In this document: positions 1 to 10,186 of the stretch, one piece after another
How the letters are laid out: the number at the start of each line of letters is the position of its first letter
How positions within the stretch are numbered: the stretch's first letter is position 1
NCBI GenBank assembly: GCA_037179385.1
Contig: CM074187.1
Coordinates: forward strand, 11,781,450 to 11,845,449
Length of the DNA: 64,000 nucleotides
Origin: Holothuria scabra
Taxonomy: Eukaryota; Echinodermata; Holothuroidea; Aspidochirotida; Holothuriidae
Direction: 5' to 3'
Notes under the pieces: model-generated
Told to the model about the DNA's origin: nothing
Seen by the model: only the letters and a program-made list of their open reading frames with translations
Databases searched by the model: none
Translations under genes and position numbers: made by a program

Positions 1-14
1 AGCCTCTGCTGATA

Positions 15-228
15 GCCAGTTATCTTTGACCTCCACCAAAAACGATAGGGCAAATCTACTCAATAACATCTACATACATACCAAGTTTGAGAAAAATTGG
101 TCACTTCCTTATTGAGTTATCACACCAAATACTTCACATTCCAATCCGTCAAATCCACACACACACACATACATACACCAAGGTGACTGCATAGGTTCCT
201 TTGTTACACAAGGAACCAAAAAAGCATG
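15..228. repeat. Dispersed DR1-type repeat, copy 1
   Basis: This copy begins with TTTGACCTCCACCAAAAACG and runs through a CA-rich stretch to a terminal hairpin (GGTTCCTTTG against CAAGGAACC, about 192-217). The same order occurs at 1965-2436 in full, and in part at 2810-3060, 4005-4080 and 5985-6034 plus 9055-9330. It is a repeat family of the introns of the ADAM10-like gene. Confidence 0.7.
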
Positions 229-317
229 TGTTCACAAGACTTCTGTAATGAAAATTACATGAAATGTTTGTTTTTAAAGTGTAAATATTGAATTCTTAAG
301 CATGACATTATACTCAC

Positions 318-451
318 CCTAGATCCATAACTGTGACCTAACTCATGAGCAAAGGTCAGATGAGACACTACAGGAGATACATTCTCACCATAGTTGTTTG
401 TTGTAACAATACCAGCATTAAAACTGTCAGCGCACACACCACCTGCACGAC
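318..451 (-). CDS. ADAM10: ADAM10-like metalloprotease, exon 7 (zinc-binding site)
   Basis: This exon encodes residues about 327-370 of an ADAM10-like sheddase, a membrane zinc protease that releases ectodomains such as Notch and cadherins. It reads RAGGVCADSFNAG, then SHLTFAHELGHSYGSR. HELGH supplies the first two zinc histidines and the catalytic glutamate (H361, E362, H365 in my numbering). The third histidine, expected right after GS-x, must be on the next exon, left of base 1. The acceptor is TTAACAG at 452 and the donor GTGAGT starts at 317; the exon joins exon 6 in frame through a split serine codon and ends in phase 0. Order and wording match ADAM10 rather than ADAM17. The stretch between the GG-x-C motif and the NAGI motif is about ten residues shorter than in vertebrate ADAM10, so this may be a divergent paralogue. 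Confidence 0.88.
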
Positions 452-892
452 CTGTTAATTTCCAAACATAAAAAAAATTTTCTTAGAACATAGTTTATTG
501 CGCACAAATAAAATGCACTGCTGAAATCTCAAGATCAGCTCAAGATTTTAGTGGAATTTCTGTCTTTGCCACACAAAATAAGCTTTATGTGTCAAAGTGC
601 ATTGCTAAGATGGACACATCGGGTAAATTTTTGATTACTTGAGAGACAGAGACCATGATAGAGAGAGCTTGCCAAATGGACATCAAGATCAAGTTCAGAA
701 TCAAGAGAAAGATTTGTTTTTCGATTGCATGAGAGAGACTGAGATCATGGCAAAGAGAGCATGTTAAAATAAACTGACAATCAAGATCAATCAGTGTTAA
801 AAAGTGAGATTTTGACCCAGATAAAGAGAGAGTTAGTTAGATGAGTTTAACAATCCGGTTTCTAACCAACTGGTTTTCATAGGGGTCATAAC

Positions 893-1080
893 AATCAATC
901 TCCAGTTCTGGCTAACTGGCTTCTTTTCCTTCCCATAGTCTGAACTGAGCACCAAGCACAATGGCAGTAGATTCCAGTTTTAAACTCTTTGGTATGACTC
1001 AGCCAGGAGTCAAACTTAGGAGTCAAACTCAAAGTTTTCGGACAGCAAGTCTGATGCTCTGACCACTTGACCATACAGTC
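893..1080 (-). repeat. tRNA-derived SINE, copy 1
   Basis: Read on the minus strand, the element starts with GTATGGTCAAGTGGTCAGAG, which has the shape of a tRNA A box, and a B-box-like GTTTGACTCC follows. Its body (GAGTCATACCAAAGA, then TGGAA and TTGTGC blocks) matches the SINE split at 26450-26596 and 28671-28725. It lies in intron 6 of the ADAM10-like gene, on the same strand. It is not a functional tRNA: the cloverleaf is not complete. Confidence 0.6.
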
Positions 1081-1964
1081 CTTCAGATAAAAAGAGACAG
1101 AGATAGACAGACCATAAAGGATCATGAGAGACAGAAAGCTACTACACAGATAATCTCAAAATCTCTTTTCTATTAAAACAAGAGCCAAATGGGCACTGTG
1201 GTTCCTTGCTGGATATTATAAGAACTGTACAGCCAGTCTGTGAAATAGAGCTATTAACAAAAGTTCATACTCAATGTTTGTAACATCTTCACCAGGGGTA
1301 TTTTAGTACTAATATTACATGAAATCAAAGATTAAATTTCTGTGGCTTACTGACATTCAACTTTTGTAATGCTTGGTGATCCTTCAAAAACACTACCTCA
1401 TTTCCATATGTATTTATGCTTGTAATCAAACTTGATATTATCACCAATAAACACAATGTGGTCAGAGAGAGAGAGAAAAACACCCATTGTAGTTTTCTCA
1501 CAAGTTATTTTTACCTGCTCTCAAATAAAACTTGCTATTACTTTAAAACAATCTACCATTTGTCCTGTTTGCTACCTCTACACAGAAAACAGGGTTTATT
1601 CAGCAGTTAAGCAGAAAGCAAGTGATTAATGAAGTGTGATAATAGAATGAGGATTAGGTTACCCCACAGAGCACAGCAGTATTAAAGAGACATACTGTAT
1701 AATCCATGCATTGCTTCCACTGGCAGAGAGACCAGTTTAATGCAGAGTGACCTGTGCTCAGTGAAATCTACAGATTTCAGTTATTGCCTTCTTAAAACTT
1801 TGAATGATCCAAAATATGTGTACAACCCAAAGGAATCATTACTGAACGAACATAAAGGACAAATTTCTAAGGTGTTTGGGTGCGTAAGCATGCAAAACCA
1901 GGTGAGATAAAAAATCTATTGAAACTGTCTTTATCTAGCTTACAAGATTTTCTAAATAACATTT

Positions 1965-2436
1965 CCAGTGGTTGACCTCCAGTGACCTTGATGACCTTTG
2001 ACCTTTACCAAACACAGATTGATTTGAAATCTGTCCTTTCTACCTTAAAATACTGTGTTATAATGTTTTTCAGTGTTTGACCCCTGGTGACCTCAGATGA
2101 CCCCTTGACCTTCACCGAACATATCCAATTTCATCCTTACACCATAACACATCCACACACCAAGTATGACATCTATCCAAGTTTCCTAACTAGAAATATC
2201 GTGTTGAGAAGGTTTTTAGTTTTTGACCTCTGGTGACCCCAAATGACCTTTGACCTCCACCAAAAACGATAGGGCACACCTTCTCCCTATGACGAATCTA
2301 TGTACCAAATCGAAATTCCATCCAACCTTCCCTTGTTGAGTTAGAGCGTACCGAAGCAAGTGTCACACACACACACACACACACACACGCCAACCTGACT
2401 ACATAGGTTCCTTTGCTACCGCAAGGAACCAAAAAA
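1965..2436. repeat. Dispersed DR1-type repeat, copy 2 (longest)
   Basis: Three successive modules carry TGACC-type words. Perfect DR1 arrangements TGACCTTTGACCT occur at 1992-2004 and 2244-2256, and 1983-1988 adds another half-site. A perfect (CA)n lies at 2364-2388. The copy ends with the hairpin GGTTCCTTTG/GCAAGGAACC at about 2406-2430. The repetition of modules within the copy suggests an internally tandem element. Confidence 0.7.
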
Positions 2437-2809
2437 AAGGAACTCTTAGAAATATCTACACAGCAACTTATGGATTTGGTTTTTATTATTTGTATAGCAA
2501 AAGTTTTGGGACAAATCTGCAAACACTTTTGACCTGTGGTGACATTAGTTTTTTTGAACCATATATTTCAGTCACTGGTAAAATGCTATCTAGACATCTT
2601 CAAAACATACTGTTTTGTGTTTGAATTTGATCAAAGGAATTTGGGGGTAAATTTTGCATTTTGAATTCTACTAAGGAACCACCTTAATAAATTCACTTTC
2701 AGAACACTCTTGATGCCACATGACATTCTTGTGAATCCTTGGGAAAGTTTACTTTTTGCTTGTTGTGACCATGGAACTACCTTAGGAATGCTTGGAAAAT
2801 TTTTCTTCT

Positions 2810-3060
2810 GACCTCTGTTGACCCCAAATGACCTTTGACCTCCTCCAAAACAACAGGGTTCTCTCTCTCAAAAAGGGAAAATCTATAAACCAAGAACCAA
2901 ATGTGTTGATCATTCCTATCATGAGATATTGTGTTTAACATCCATTTTGCAGATTTTGCAGCTTCACCATAGAAAGCGACGAGCTTACATGGCCTTTGAC
3001 CTCCACCAAAACAATATGATTCTTCTTCTCAACACAAAAAACTCATACCAAATATGAAAG
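2810..3060. repeat. Dispersed DR1-type repeat, copy 3
   Basis: A partial copy with a perfect TGACCTTTGACCT at 2829-2841 and a degraded version near 2991-3003, followed by the usual CCACCAAAA motif. The terminal hairpin is absent. Confidence 0.6.
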
Positions 3061-3308
3061 GTGTAAGAAATTTTGATCTTTAGGTTTCGGGTCTACAAGC
3101 AACATCATAAACACACACTCACTCAAGAAGGCATGCTTGCCTGCATGACTGCACAGATTCCGAGCCTGCCTTGAGTAAGAATTCAATAAAATGGTGAAAA
3201 CTATGCAATAGTTCCACAATAAAGAGGTAATGACAGCTAGCATTCAGAAAGCTTGATGATAAACCAGGTTCAAAGTTTGCTTTGGCTTAGAAAAAAACAT
3301 TAACTTAC

Positions 3309-3495
3309 TTGTAGGAACAGCAATCCATGCCAACCCTAGAACACCGTTGGCAAAATCTCTGTTTGTAAATGCAAATACCAAGCAATATCGACCATTATCA
3401 TCAATGTTAGAAGCTATGTCTAAATATTTTTCCGAACCAATGTAAGTTTCACTGAATGGATACGTTGAAGTCCCTACATCATCATTGTTGTACAA
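3309..3495 (-). CDS. ADAM10: ADAM10-like metalloprotease, exon 6 (catalytic domain)
   Basis: This exon encodes residues about 264-325, the middle of the metalloprotease domain. It contains YCLVFAFTNRDFANGVLGLA followed by WIAVPT, which follows the ADAM10 pattern in which a cysteine precedes a TxRDF and GVLGLAW block. The acceptor is a good polypyrimidine tract ending TTTTGACAG at 3496; the donor is CAA|GTAAGT with GT at 3308. The exon starts in phase 0 after exon 5 and leaves one base that joins exon 7. It is one of the most diagnostic exons for assigning the gene to ADAM10. No stop codon or frameshift interrupts it. Confidence 0.9.
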
Positions 3496-4004
3496 CTGTC
3501 AAAAGAAAAAGAAGCATAAAGGTTAGGTTAGATGGACTTTTACAGCACAAGAGGCATAAAACTAAGATAAGGATGTGAATAACATGAAATTTAAGTTTGA
3601 CCCTTTACCGTTGTGCTCCGGATCAGGGCATATTTGCGCGCCTCAGGAGTGGGAGGAAAAGCGCACGTAGCCCACCCCGCATCAGCTTCCGTAGACCATT
3701 GACTCTGTGACCTTAAACTATTGTCTCTCGTTGTTGTGGCCGAATTTTCGGGTAGCTACTCGCAGTTTCGAGCTCCACGTGAAACAGTAAAGATGGGTGA
3801 CAGCCGAGCTCTCCGCATGGGTCCAAAAGGAACCACACATGAGTAAATGGTTAAATCTATCTTTGAACATATGCAAAATTACCTTAAAAATAAGAAGATC
3901 ACTGATAAAGAGATTTGCACACTTTTTTAACACTGACCATGAAAAGCATCCAAGCTTTCTATGTTTTGATATCAGGTTAACAAGTTTTCTAAATATATTT
4001 GACC

Positions 4005-4080
4005 ATGACCAATATCAAGTGACCTTTGACCTTCACCAAAATCCATATGGTTCTTTCTCTTGATTCTAGGGGTTCACATA
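4005..4080. repeat. Dispersed DR1-type repeat, fragment in intron 5
   Basis: A short fragment with a perfect TGACCTTTGACCT at 4020-4032 followed by TCACCAAAATCCATATGG. It belongs to the same family as 1965-2436. Confidence 0.55.
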
Positions 4081-4428
4081 ATGATACTAAGTACATAATG
4101 TAGATACCCTAGTAGAAGTCTTTGAGGTGTCCCTTCCTTTAATCTTGTTATAAACATAAATACAATCGTAATCAACATGAAATTGATCAAGCACTATATT
4201 ATGAATGCATGTTTCTTTTTCATAGAAACAAGGCATGACATCTTTCTGTTCTCATTTTGACACATTTATAAACCAGGTATGACATCATACAGGGTTACCC
4301 CATCATGTATATTGTGTAGTGATGCAAATACACACTGTACATACAATGCATAAGCACCCAATGACAGATGGTGTTGCATCTGTGTATTCCCTTACCATAA
4401 AAAAAAAAGCAAACTCGTATATCATTAC

Positions 4429-4552
4429 CGTTATTCTTTCAATTGCAAAATTAACATTGTTGTATCGAGAAAAGCTATGTCCACCAAAAACTTCATTCGC
4501 TGCCTGTACATGTTCCCCCATCTGACGTAATATTTCATTGCTGTCCATATAC
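4429..4552 (-). CDS. ADAM10: ADAM10-like metalloprotease, exon 5 (start of catalytic domain)
   Basis: This exon encodes residues about 222-263 at the start of the catalytic domain. It reads YMDSNEILRQMGEHVQAANE then VFGGHSFSRYNNVNFAIERI. ADAM10 proteins have the same helix and strand order here, with a long helix carrying a conserved H-V-x-A and the strand of the I-x-F-x-I-x-R-I type. The acceptor is CCTGTAG at 4553 and the donor ACG|GTAATG starts at 4428. The first codon is an arginine split with exon 4, and the exon ends in phase 0. Intron 5 (3496-4428) is the shortest in the visible part of the gene. Confidence 0.87.
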
Positions 4553-5982
4553 CTACAGGTTTGCAAAAGATGAAAAAACACACGGTTAAAAAGCAGAATG
4601 AGCTGCAACACGGAAGTCTTTTTTTAAAGATGTTATAATCTTTTCAAAAAAAACCTTTCAGAGAAGTTAGTGACATGAAGTTTCACAGCTCAGTCTCTAA
4701 GTAATTGGTTTTCTTTTTTTTTTCACTGACTTAGGAAGAACTCTTTTTTCCTCCTGGGCTCACATATGTACGTACAAAACAGAAGTTGAAGAAAAAATAT
4801 CTTTACAAGTTATTACAAGTATCCACAGACTTACAGGTATTTATAGCTTGATTTATTATAATAAAATAATTTCATCTTTTTCATATAAACATTACAGACC
4901 ATAATTTGTAGGTACTCATAATTATACAAAATATAGTTAATCCATTGGTTTAAGATGGGCTAAGAACAGCTTTTTTTTCCAGTTGGGGATCACTGGCTTT
5001 GATAGAAACTTTCCTGCAATCTTGAACTATGGCAATGTACACATGAACACAAAATGAGACCTTCCTTCCTTCCTTCCTTTCAAATCTGTATCAGAACATG
5101 TTGTAATGGTGGATAAGCCTTTTTTCCACTGAACGTTTTAGGCAATGCTGGGTTTCCAAAAGACATATGCATTTGCAAACAAGTTGTTGCTTATTGTGTC
5201 TAGGCTATTGTCATAGATTCATTTTTCCAATCAATTCAAAGGCTGCACAGTGCATGAAATAATGTACTAACAACATGCTTTTTTTGCAAAATCACAGCTC
5301 TATGGGTGACTGAACTGATAGAAAACAAGGAAAGGTCTGTTACACACCTTGTATAAGGACCATATTATGGTTTAAATGATCTTCTGCAAAGCATTTTGTT
5401 ATTTTGGGTGGAATGTTTAACAGATGTGCAATTTTTGCAAATAACTTTATGAAACTGGTTTATTGTACAAACATGTTTCATGAACAAAGCAAAACTAATT
5501 TATTTAGATAACAAAATAAATCCACGTTTCAACTAACAGGCCGTTAAATCAGTCAGTAAACTTGTTAACTATTTATCCAGCACAATAGTTGAACTGATTT
5601 AACAGTTACCTTGCAAAGGATTTCAACTCCTGATCAGGCCATACCAAATACTAAAAGGGGGACCTCACACTATTGTGCCTTGTGTTCAGCATAAGCAATG
5701 CAGTGAAGAAAACAAGCCAGTAAGCCACAACTGCAAAAAGGCTGTTGTTCTGCCTTAAACCAATTTTGGTTTGTTAGTTAGTTACAGTAGATGGGATTTA
5801 AGACATACCAACACGGATGTGTTATATTGTGTCACCAGAAAAGAAAAAGTTACAATACCTAAACATGAATGCAAAAATGCATAGAGGTTCTGATGATACA
5901 TTAATGTTCCATTTCAAATAAAGCCATCATGTACCATATCTTCTCACTCAAATGTTATACTAGCATGCTCAAAAAATAATTC
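4553..5982. other. Intron 4 sequence without recognised gene
   Basis: AT-rich sequence with no credible exon. A short TTCC microsatellite is at 5063-5080. A nested inverted repeat is at 5543-5603: outer arms GTTAAATCAGT and ACTGATTTAAC, inner arms AACTAT and ATAGTT. Nothing else stands out. Confidence 0.5.
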
Positions 5983-6034
5983 TGTTACCCCAGATGACTT
6001 TTGACCTCCACCAAAAACAATAGGGACCATCTTC

Positions 6035-9000
6035 CAGGGTTCGTAGCCCTTCATGGATTCAAAATTCAAGGACTTTTCAAGGACTTTTCAAGACCTCTTA
6101 AAAACTTTTCAAGTACTATATAGAGCGACTTTCACTCGGAAATTTCACTGAGATCAATCAAGCGCATGTGCATCTAAACTCGTACTTCCAGGTATCAGCT
6201 GTAATTTGCTTTGATGTTCAAACCATCAAACTGAAAATGGAAGCAGGGTCATGTACTGCATAACGCTGGGATGTCTTCAAATACTGTATGCATGAACATA
6301 CTTTACTTGAAAATAAACATAAACAAAATCCATCAAAGATAACAATGCATACAGCGTGGCCAGTAGATCACCGGTTGCACGCGAAGACCAATTTGTGACA
6401 GAGCCTAAATGTTATAATGTTCCGTTTTGTTAAAATTCCCTTTGAAATATTCTGTTTGCATTTTTTCAAATACGAGTCCCTTTGATTTTTTCTCTTCAGC
6501 TAGTATGAATAATGGAAAATTCCGATTTCATAAAATGAAAATAGCCTCAGACTGTATAGCTGGTTTTGTACCTGACGTGCCGCATCGTATGTGCATGGCA
6601 AGCTGATGCAAACACAAGCCTACGAAGAAGCCTACTAGTGTGGTGCACGAGTAACATTTGCCTGCCATGCATGCAGGGCAGCTCACTAGTGTTCGACAGA
6701 TTATGCTATAATTGATAATACCCGATTATTCAATTTAACAATCGGACCTGATTCCCAGTTAGAGATCACCGATTATTGGAAAGAGGGAAGTAACATGTTT
6801 GTCACTTTAGTACGTGCCCCTTGCTTCGTGCATATCGTATTATCATAACCAGTTCAGGATGGAAAATATTGGGAATATTTCTGGATATCATTTTTGTAGG
6901 CGAAATATTTTCACTTTAAAAGTGGAGATACAAATCCATCCTTAATACAGTACAATTGTTTGCTGTAGATATCACATGCCCTTTGATAATTTAGTTCTAA
7001 TGCCAACATCATGCTCTGTCTAGTTTTCCTCCCCCAATCATGTCGGAAAATTGCATTCTTTTACTGTACTGGGTTGTAGTTGCGTTAATGCACTGTAGCT
7101 ACTCTCCTGTTTTAACGAACCCCATGTAAAGCAATCATGATAATCTTAGCAGTTCTGGGCACCTGTACAACGTATCTCATGGTTCTTTTCCGATGTAAAT
7201 ATCCCCGTATATTTTTAGCAGTTCTCGTCCAAAACTTCCGTCTGGTTTAAAAAGAATCTGCAACTGAAATGAACATAAGTCCGATCCCCGAAAAATCTAC
7301 GTTCAGGGAGATTTGTGAAGCCGTTTCTAGGTGAATTTAGCACGGGGCTCGCCCGGCTTCGCTAGCCGGTATTACAAGGGCGATCGTCATAACACAAACT
7401 AAACGGGAAAATTTGTTTCAGGACCGAGTATTTTCACACACTAAATCACATAGGCGAAGGCGCAAGTTGTGATTGGCTGCCTAGAATCAACGCAATTGAA
7501 CCAATCACGAAGCAGGGGCTTATTTAAATTTTGCAATGGATCTTATGCATATGATGTCACCGAGCAAAATATGATGCCTTATTTGGCAGTAAAAACGGAC
7601 ACGCACGTAAGTGTAGTGCATGCGTAGGCCAAGAAGCTTGCTGCAAGAGACCACGTGCAATTACTGTTTTCGTTTGCAATGACGTCGTATGACAACATTG
7701 CTTAAGTCGTACTATAAATAACATTACGGAAGGAATGCTGGGAATGACTTAATTTATGCAAGATAATAACCACCGAACTTCACAAGATTCTAGGTGCGAA
7801 GTGTACAAAACGTGCACAGATATGTATGGAAAGCTTGTGGATTGGAAAACTGAAACGGCAAAACACTGCAGCTAGATAGTCTGTACTATGTATTTTTTGC
7901 TGAACAGTTGGTACCGCAACTTACGCGGTGCTTTCTGCAAGACAGGGAAAACACCTTGAATGCACTTCTAAATCGAATTCCAAGTAATACTACCAGGTTA
8001 TAGCAGAAAACTTAAACATCAAACGATCATTCCCATGGCAGGGGTAAAATTTATATGTTTGTGATTATCAATGCATCCTATTTTAGCGGGAAGTTAAAGG
8101 ACTGGGTATTTACGGGAATTTTAACGAAATTAAGAGCAAGTTTCAAGTCTATTTAGCCCCTTTTTCCAGTTTGCAAATAATAGGTGGTAGTGATCGGTTG
8201 AATGGCAGAATTGCCGCTTATTTACCGATAACGGAATAATCGGCCTGATGCCGATTACTTAACCGATGATCGGTCGAACACTATACATCTCACCTGGAAG
8301 TACGAGCCATGCTGTTTGAACCAAGTACCGTTTACGTACGTTCGGCCTCAGTTTTTAGTGCTCAACATACTAATCTTACGGTACCCATACCGAATGCGGC
8401 AGCTAGCACTATTGGTCAAGCTTAACAAAGACACTGGAGGCCCAATATTCCAGCCGCTGGGATAAAAATGTTTTCTTTTCGACTAGTTGACATGAATTTT
8501 GTTTATGTTGGGATGAGTTACAGCTCATGCAGGCATTTATCCCCCCCCCCCAATTAATTCAGAGTTCTACGGATTTCCTGCATCATCAAAATCATGCAAA
8601 TGTGAAAGTTGTCATATCAGTTGACATGTTATGTACGAGCACTGCGCAATACAATATTGCAGTACATGGATTACGTCCTGTCGTAATCTCGTAACATTAA
8701 GGACCTAAGGTTAACATTTGCCAAATGGTTATGCACACAAAGCAGGGACTAACAATATGATAGGCTGTAATGCCGATGGAAGAAGCTGGTTCTGCCTGCC
8801 GCAATGATACTCCTGCCACAAGCAAACGGCTAAGACTTTAGCAAACTTGATTGATCAAAATTACGGCTATTAATTATGAAATCTTGTAAGAAATAAAACA
8901 TACACAGACAAATTTTACACTCCAAAACTTTTTTCAAGGACATTTTCAGGACTTCATGACCTCATTTTTAAATTTAAGGACATTTCCAGGACTTTTAAAG

Positions 9001-9054
9001 GCTCACAAAAATTCAAGGACTTTTCAAGGTTTTCAAGGACCGCTACGAACCCTG
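6035..9054. mobile_element. Non-autonomous TIR DNA transposon, about 3.0 kb
   Basis: The element starts CAGGGTTCGTAGC and ends GCTACGAACCCTG, a near-perfect terminal inverted repeat. Beyond it both ends repeat AAGGACTTTTCAAGG words in inverse order. ATCTTC flanks it directly on both sides (6029-6034 and 9055-9060), a candidate 6-bp target duplication. It splits a DR1-type repeat whose halves are at 5985-6034 and 9055-9330. It codes for no protein that I can see. The CAGGG end suggests hAT, but a 6-bp duplication is unusual for that group. Another TIR element is nested at 6687-8285. Confidence 0.75.
6687..8285. mobile_element. Nested TIR element (TAGTGTTCGAC ends)
   Basis: The left end TAGTGTTCGACAGAT and the right end ATCGGTCGAACACTA are inverted repeats. 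Subterminal GAT/ATCGG words recur on both sides. The flanks CAGCTCAC (6679-6686) and CATCTCAC (8286-8293) are a likely 8-bp target duplication with one mismatch, which fits hAT. No transposase reading frame is visible, so it would be non-autonomous. It sits inside the 6035-9054 element, so it is younger. Confidence 0.6.
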
Positions 9055-9330
9055 ATCTTCTGACCTCAAATGAAATCTATCCAAGTTTCCTATCTTGAGA
9101 CATATTGCATCATTCAAGATTTTAAGACCTTGACCCCTGGTAACCCCAGATGACCTTTGACTTCCACCAAAAACAATAGGGTTCTTCCTCTCAATATGGT
9201 ACATATATGTATCAAGTTTGGAGACTATCAGACATCCCCCCTGTCTTGATATATTGTGTTAACCAGCAGAGTGACACAATCACACACACAGAAACACACA
9301 GGCATGTGCCATCATGAAAGCATTGCTTTC
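9055..9330. repeat. Right half of a DR1-type repeat split by a transposon
   Basis: Continues the repeat that ends at 6034. A near-DR1 site TGACCTTTGACTT is at 9151-9163, then the AACAATAGGG and CA-rich modules follow. The family's terminal hairpin is missing. Confidence 0.6.
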
Positions 9331-9424
9331 TCTTATCATCAATCAATTTCCACTAAGTCAATTTCCACTAAGACTGCAAAGGCAGAAATTGCTTTAAAGT
9401 TTACTTTCCTTGAAAAGCCAAGAA

Positions 9425-9790
9425 TAAGGGCGGAATCTGTTCAAGCAAAGTTTTTAGGTTGGGCATGGAGTAGCATTTCTTGCAAATATGGGAGTATTGG
9501 TAACAGTCAAAGACAATGTGAATGATAGTGACAACACAGTCACTGGGAGTACAGTATGGTATTTCAACCCTGTAAAGTAAATAGGCATGGGTAAGGTAGT
9601 GTGACCCATGTGAGCCTTAGTCAGGACCAAATTATCCCTCCATTTCCCCCAGTTCCTACCGTGGGTTTTACTCGGTACAATTTGTTTTGGGGAAACGAAT
9701 CCCACATTTCTTGCCACTTTGCTTTTACAAAGCCATTGGTCTTAGGGCAGTAATTAGTGAGAGGCAAAAGAAGATTGGTGATGTTCATCT
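9425..9790 (-). pseudogene. LINE relic: C-terminal RNase H-like/tail region
   Basis: On the minus strand, in two frames, the sequence reads KWQEMWDSFPQNKLYRVKPT and later YLTHAYLLYRVEIPYC, then IIHIVFDCYQYSHICKKC. The pattern M-G-H-T-x-L-T-H-x-Y-L-L, then C and H-I-x-x-D-C, is the conserved C-terminal tail of I/jockey-type LINE proteins. A frameshift lies in the GHT region and a stop is near 9630, so it is dead. It lies between exon 4 and the repeat at 9055-9330. Confidence 0.55.
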
Positions 9791-9840
9791 GTACAGCTTC
9801 TTTACTAAGCGGTAAAACCCAACCTAATTAATGAACTAAC

Positions 9841-10186
9841 CTTGCAAAGAATACATGATCTGTTATGATGTGAAGACCACATGTCTGTCTGCCATCAGAG
9901 TTTGTCTGCCTTTTTTGTCTGTAATGGTCTTCCATGTATGATGAGTCTGAGGCTGCCATCAGTTTGGCAGTCATTTTCTTCTGAATCTCTTCTGTTGCCC
10001 CACAATTTCCAGATGGATGCTCAGGAAATTCAACATCCTTGTCACTATAGATGACCGAGTGAAACTTGGTGGTGTCATTTAAATATCGATGTGCTGGTTC
10101 AATAGAATATCGTTCATTTTTGGAATGTATACGCCCTTGGAATAAGCCATCTTGTATTGAACCGTGGACAAAACTACCAGGAATAT
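9841..10186 (-). CDS. ADAM10: ADAM10-like metalloprotease, exon 4 (prodomain, furin site)
   Basis: This is the longest exon, residues about 107-222. It covers the rest of the prodomain and the start of the mature protease. HGSIQDGLFQGRI and YSIEPAHRYLNDTTKFHSVI match the ADAM10 prodomain core. A single cysteine in SGNCGATEEI (C168) is where ADAM10 has its inhibitory cysteine switch. HYRQKRQTNS gives a proprotein-convertase site RQKR at residues 196-199, where vertebrate ADAM10 has a similar basic tetrapeptide. CGLHIITDHVFFAR then begins the catalytic domain. The acceptor is TTATTTTCAG at 10187 and the donor CAAG|GTTAGT starts at 9840. The frame is open throughout and both phases fit the neighbours. 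Confidence 0.92.
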
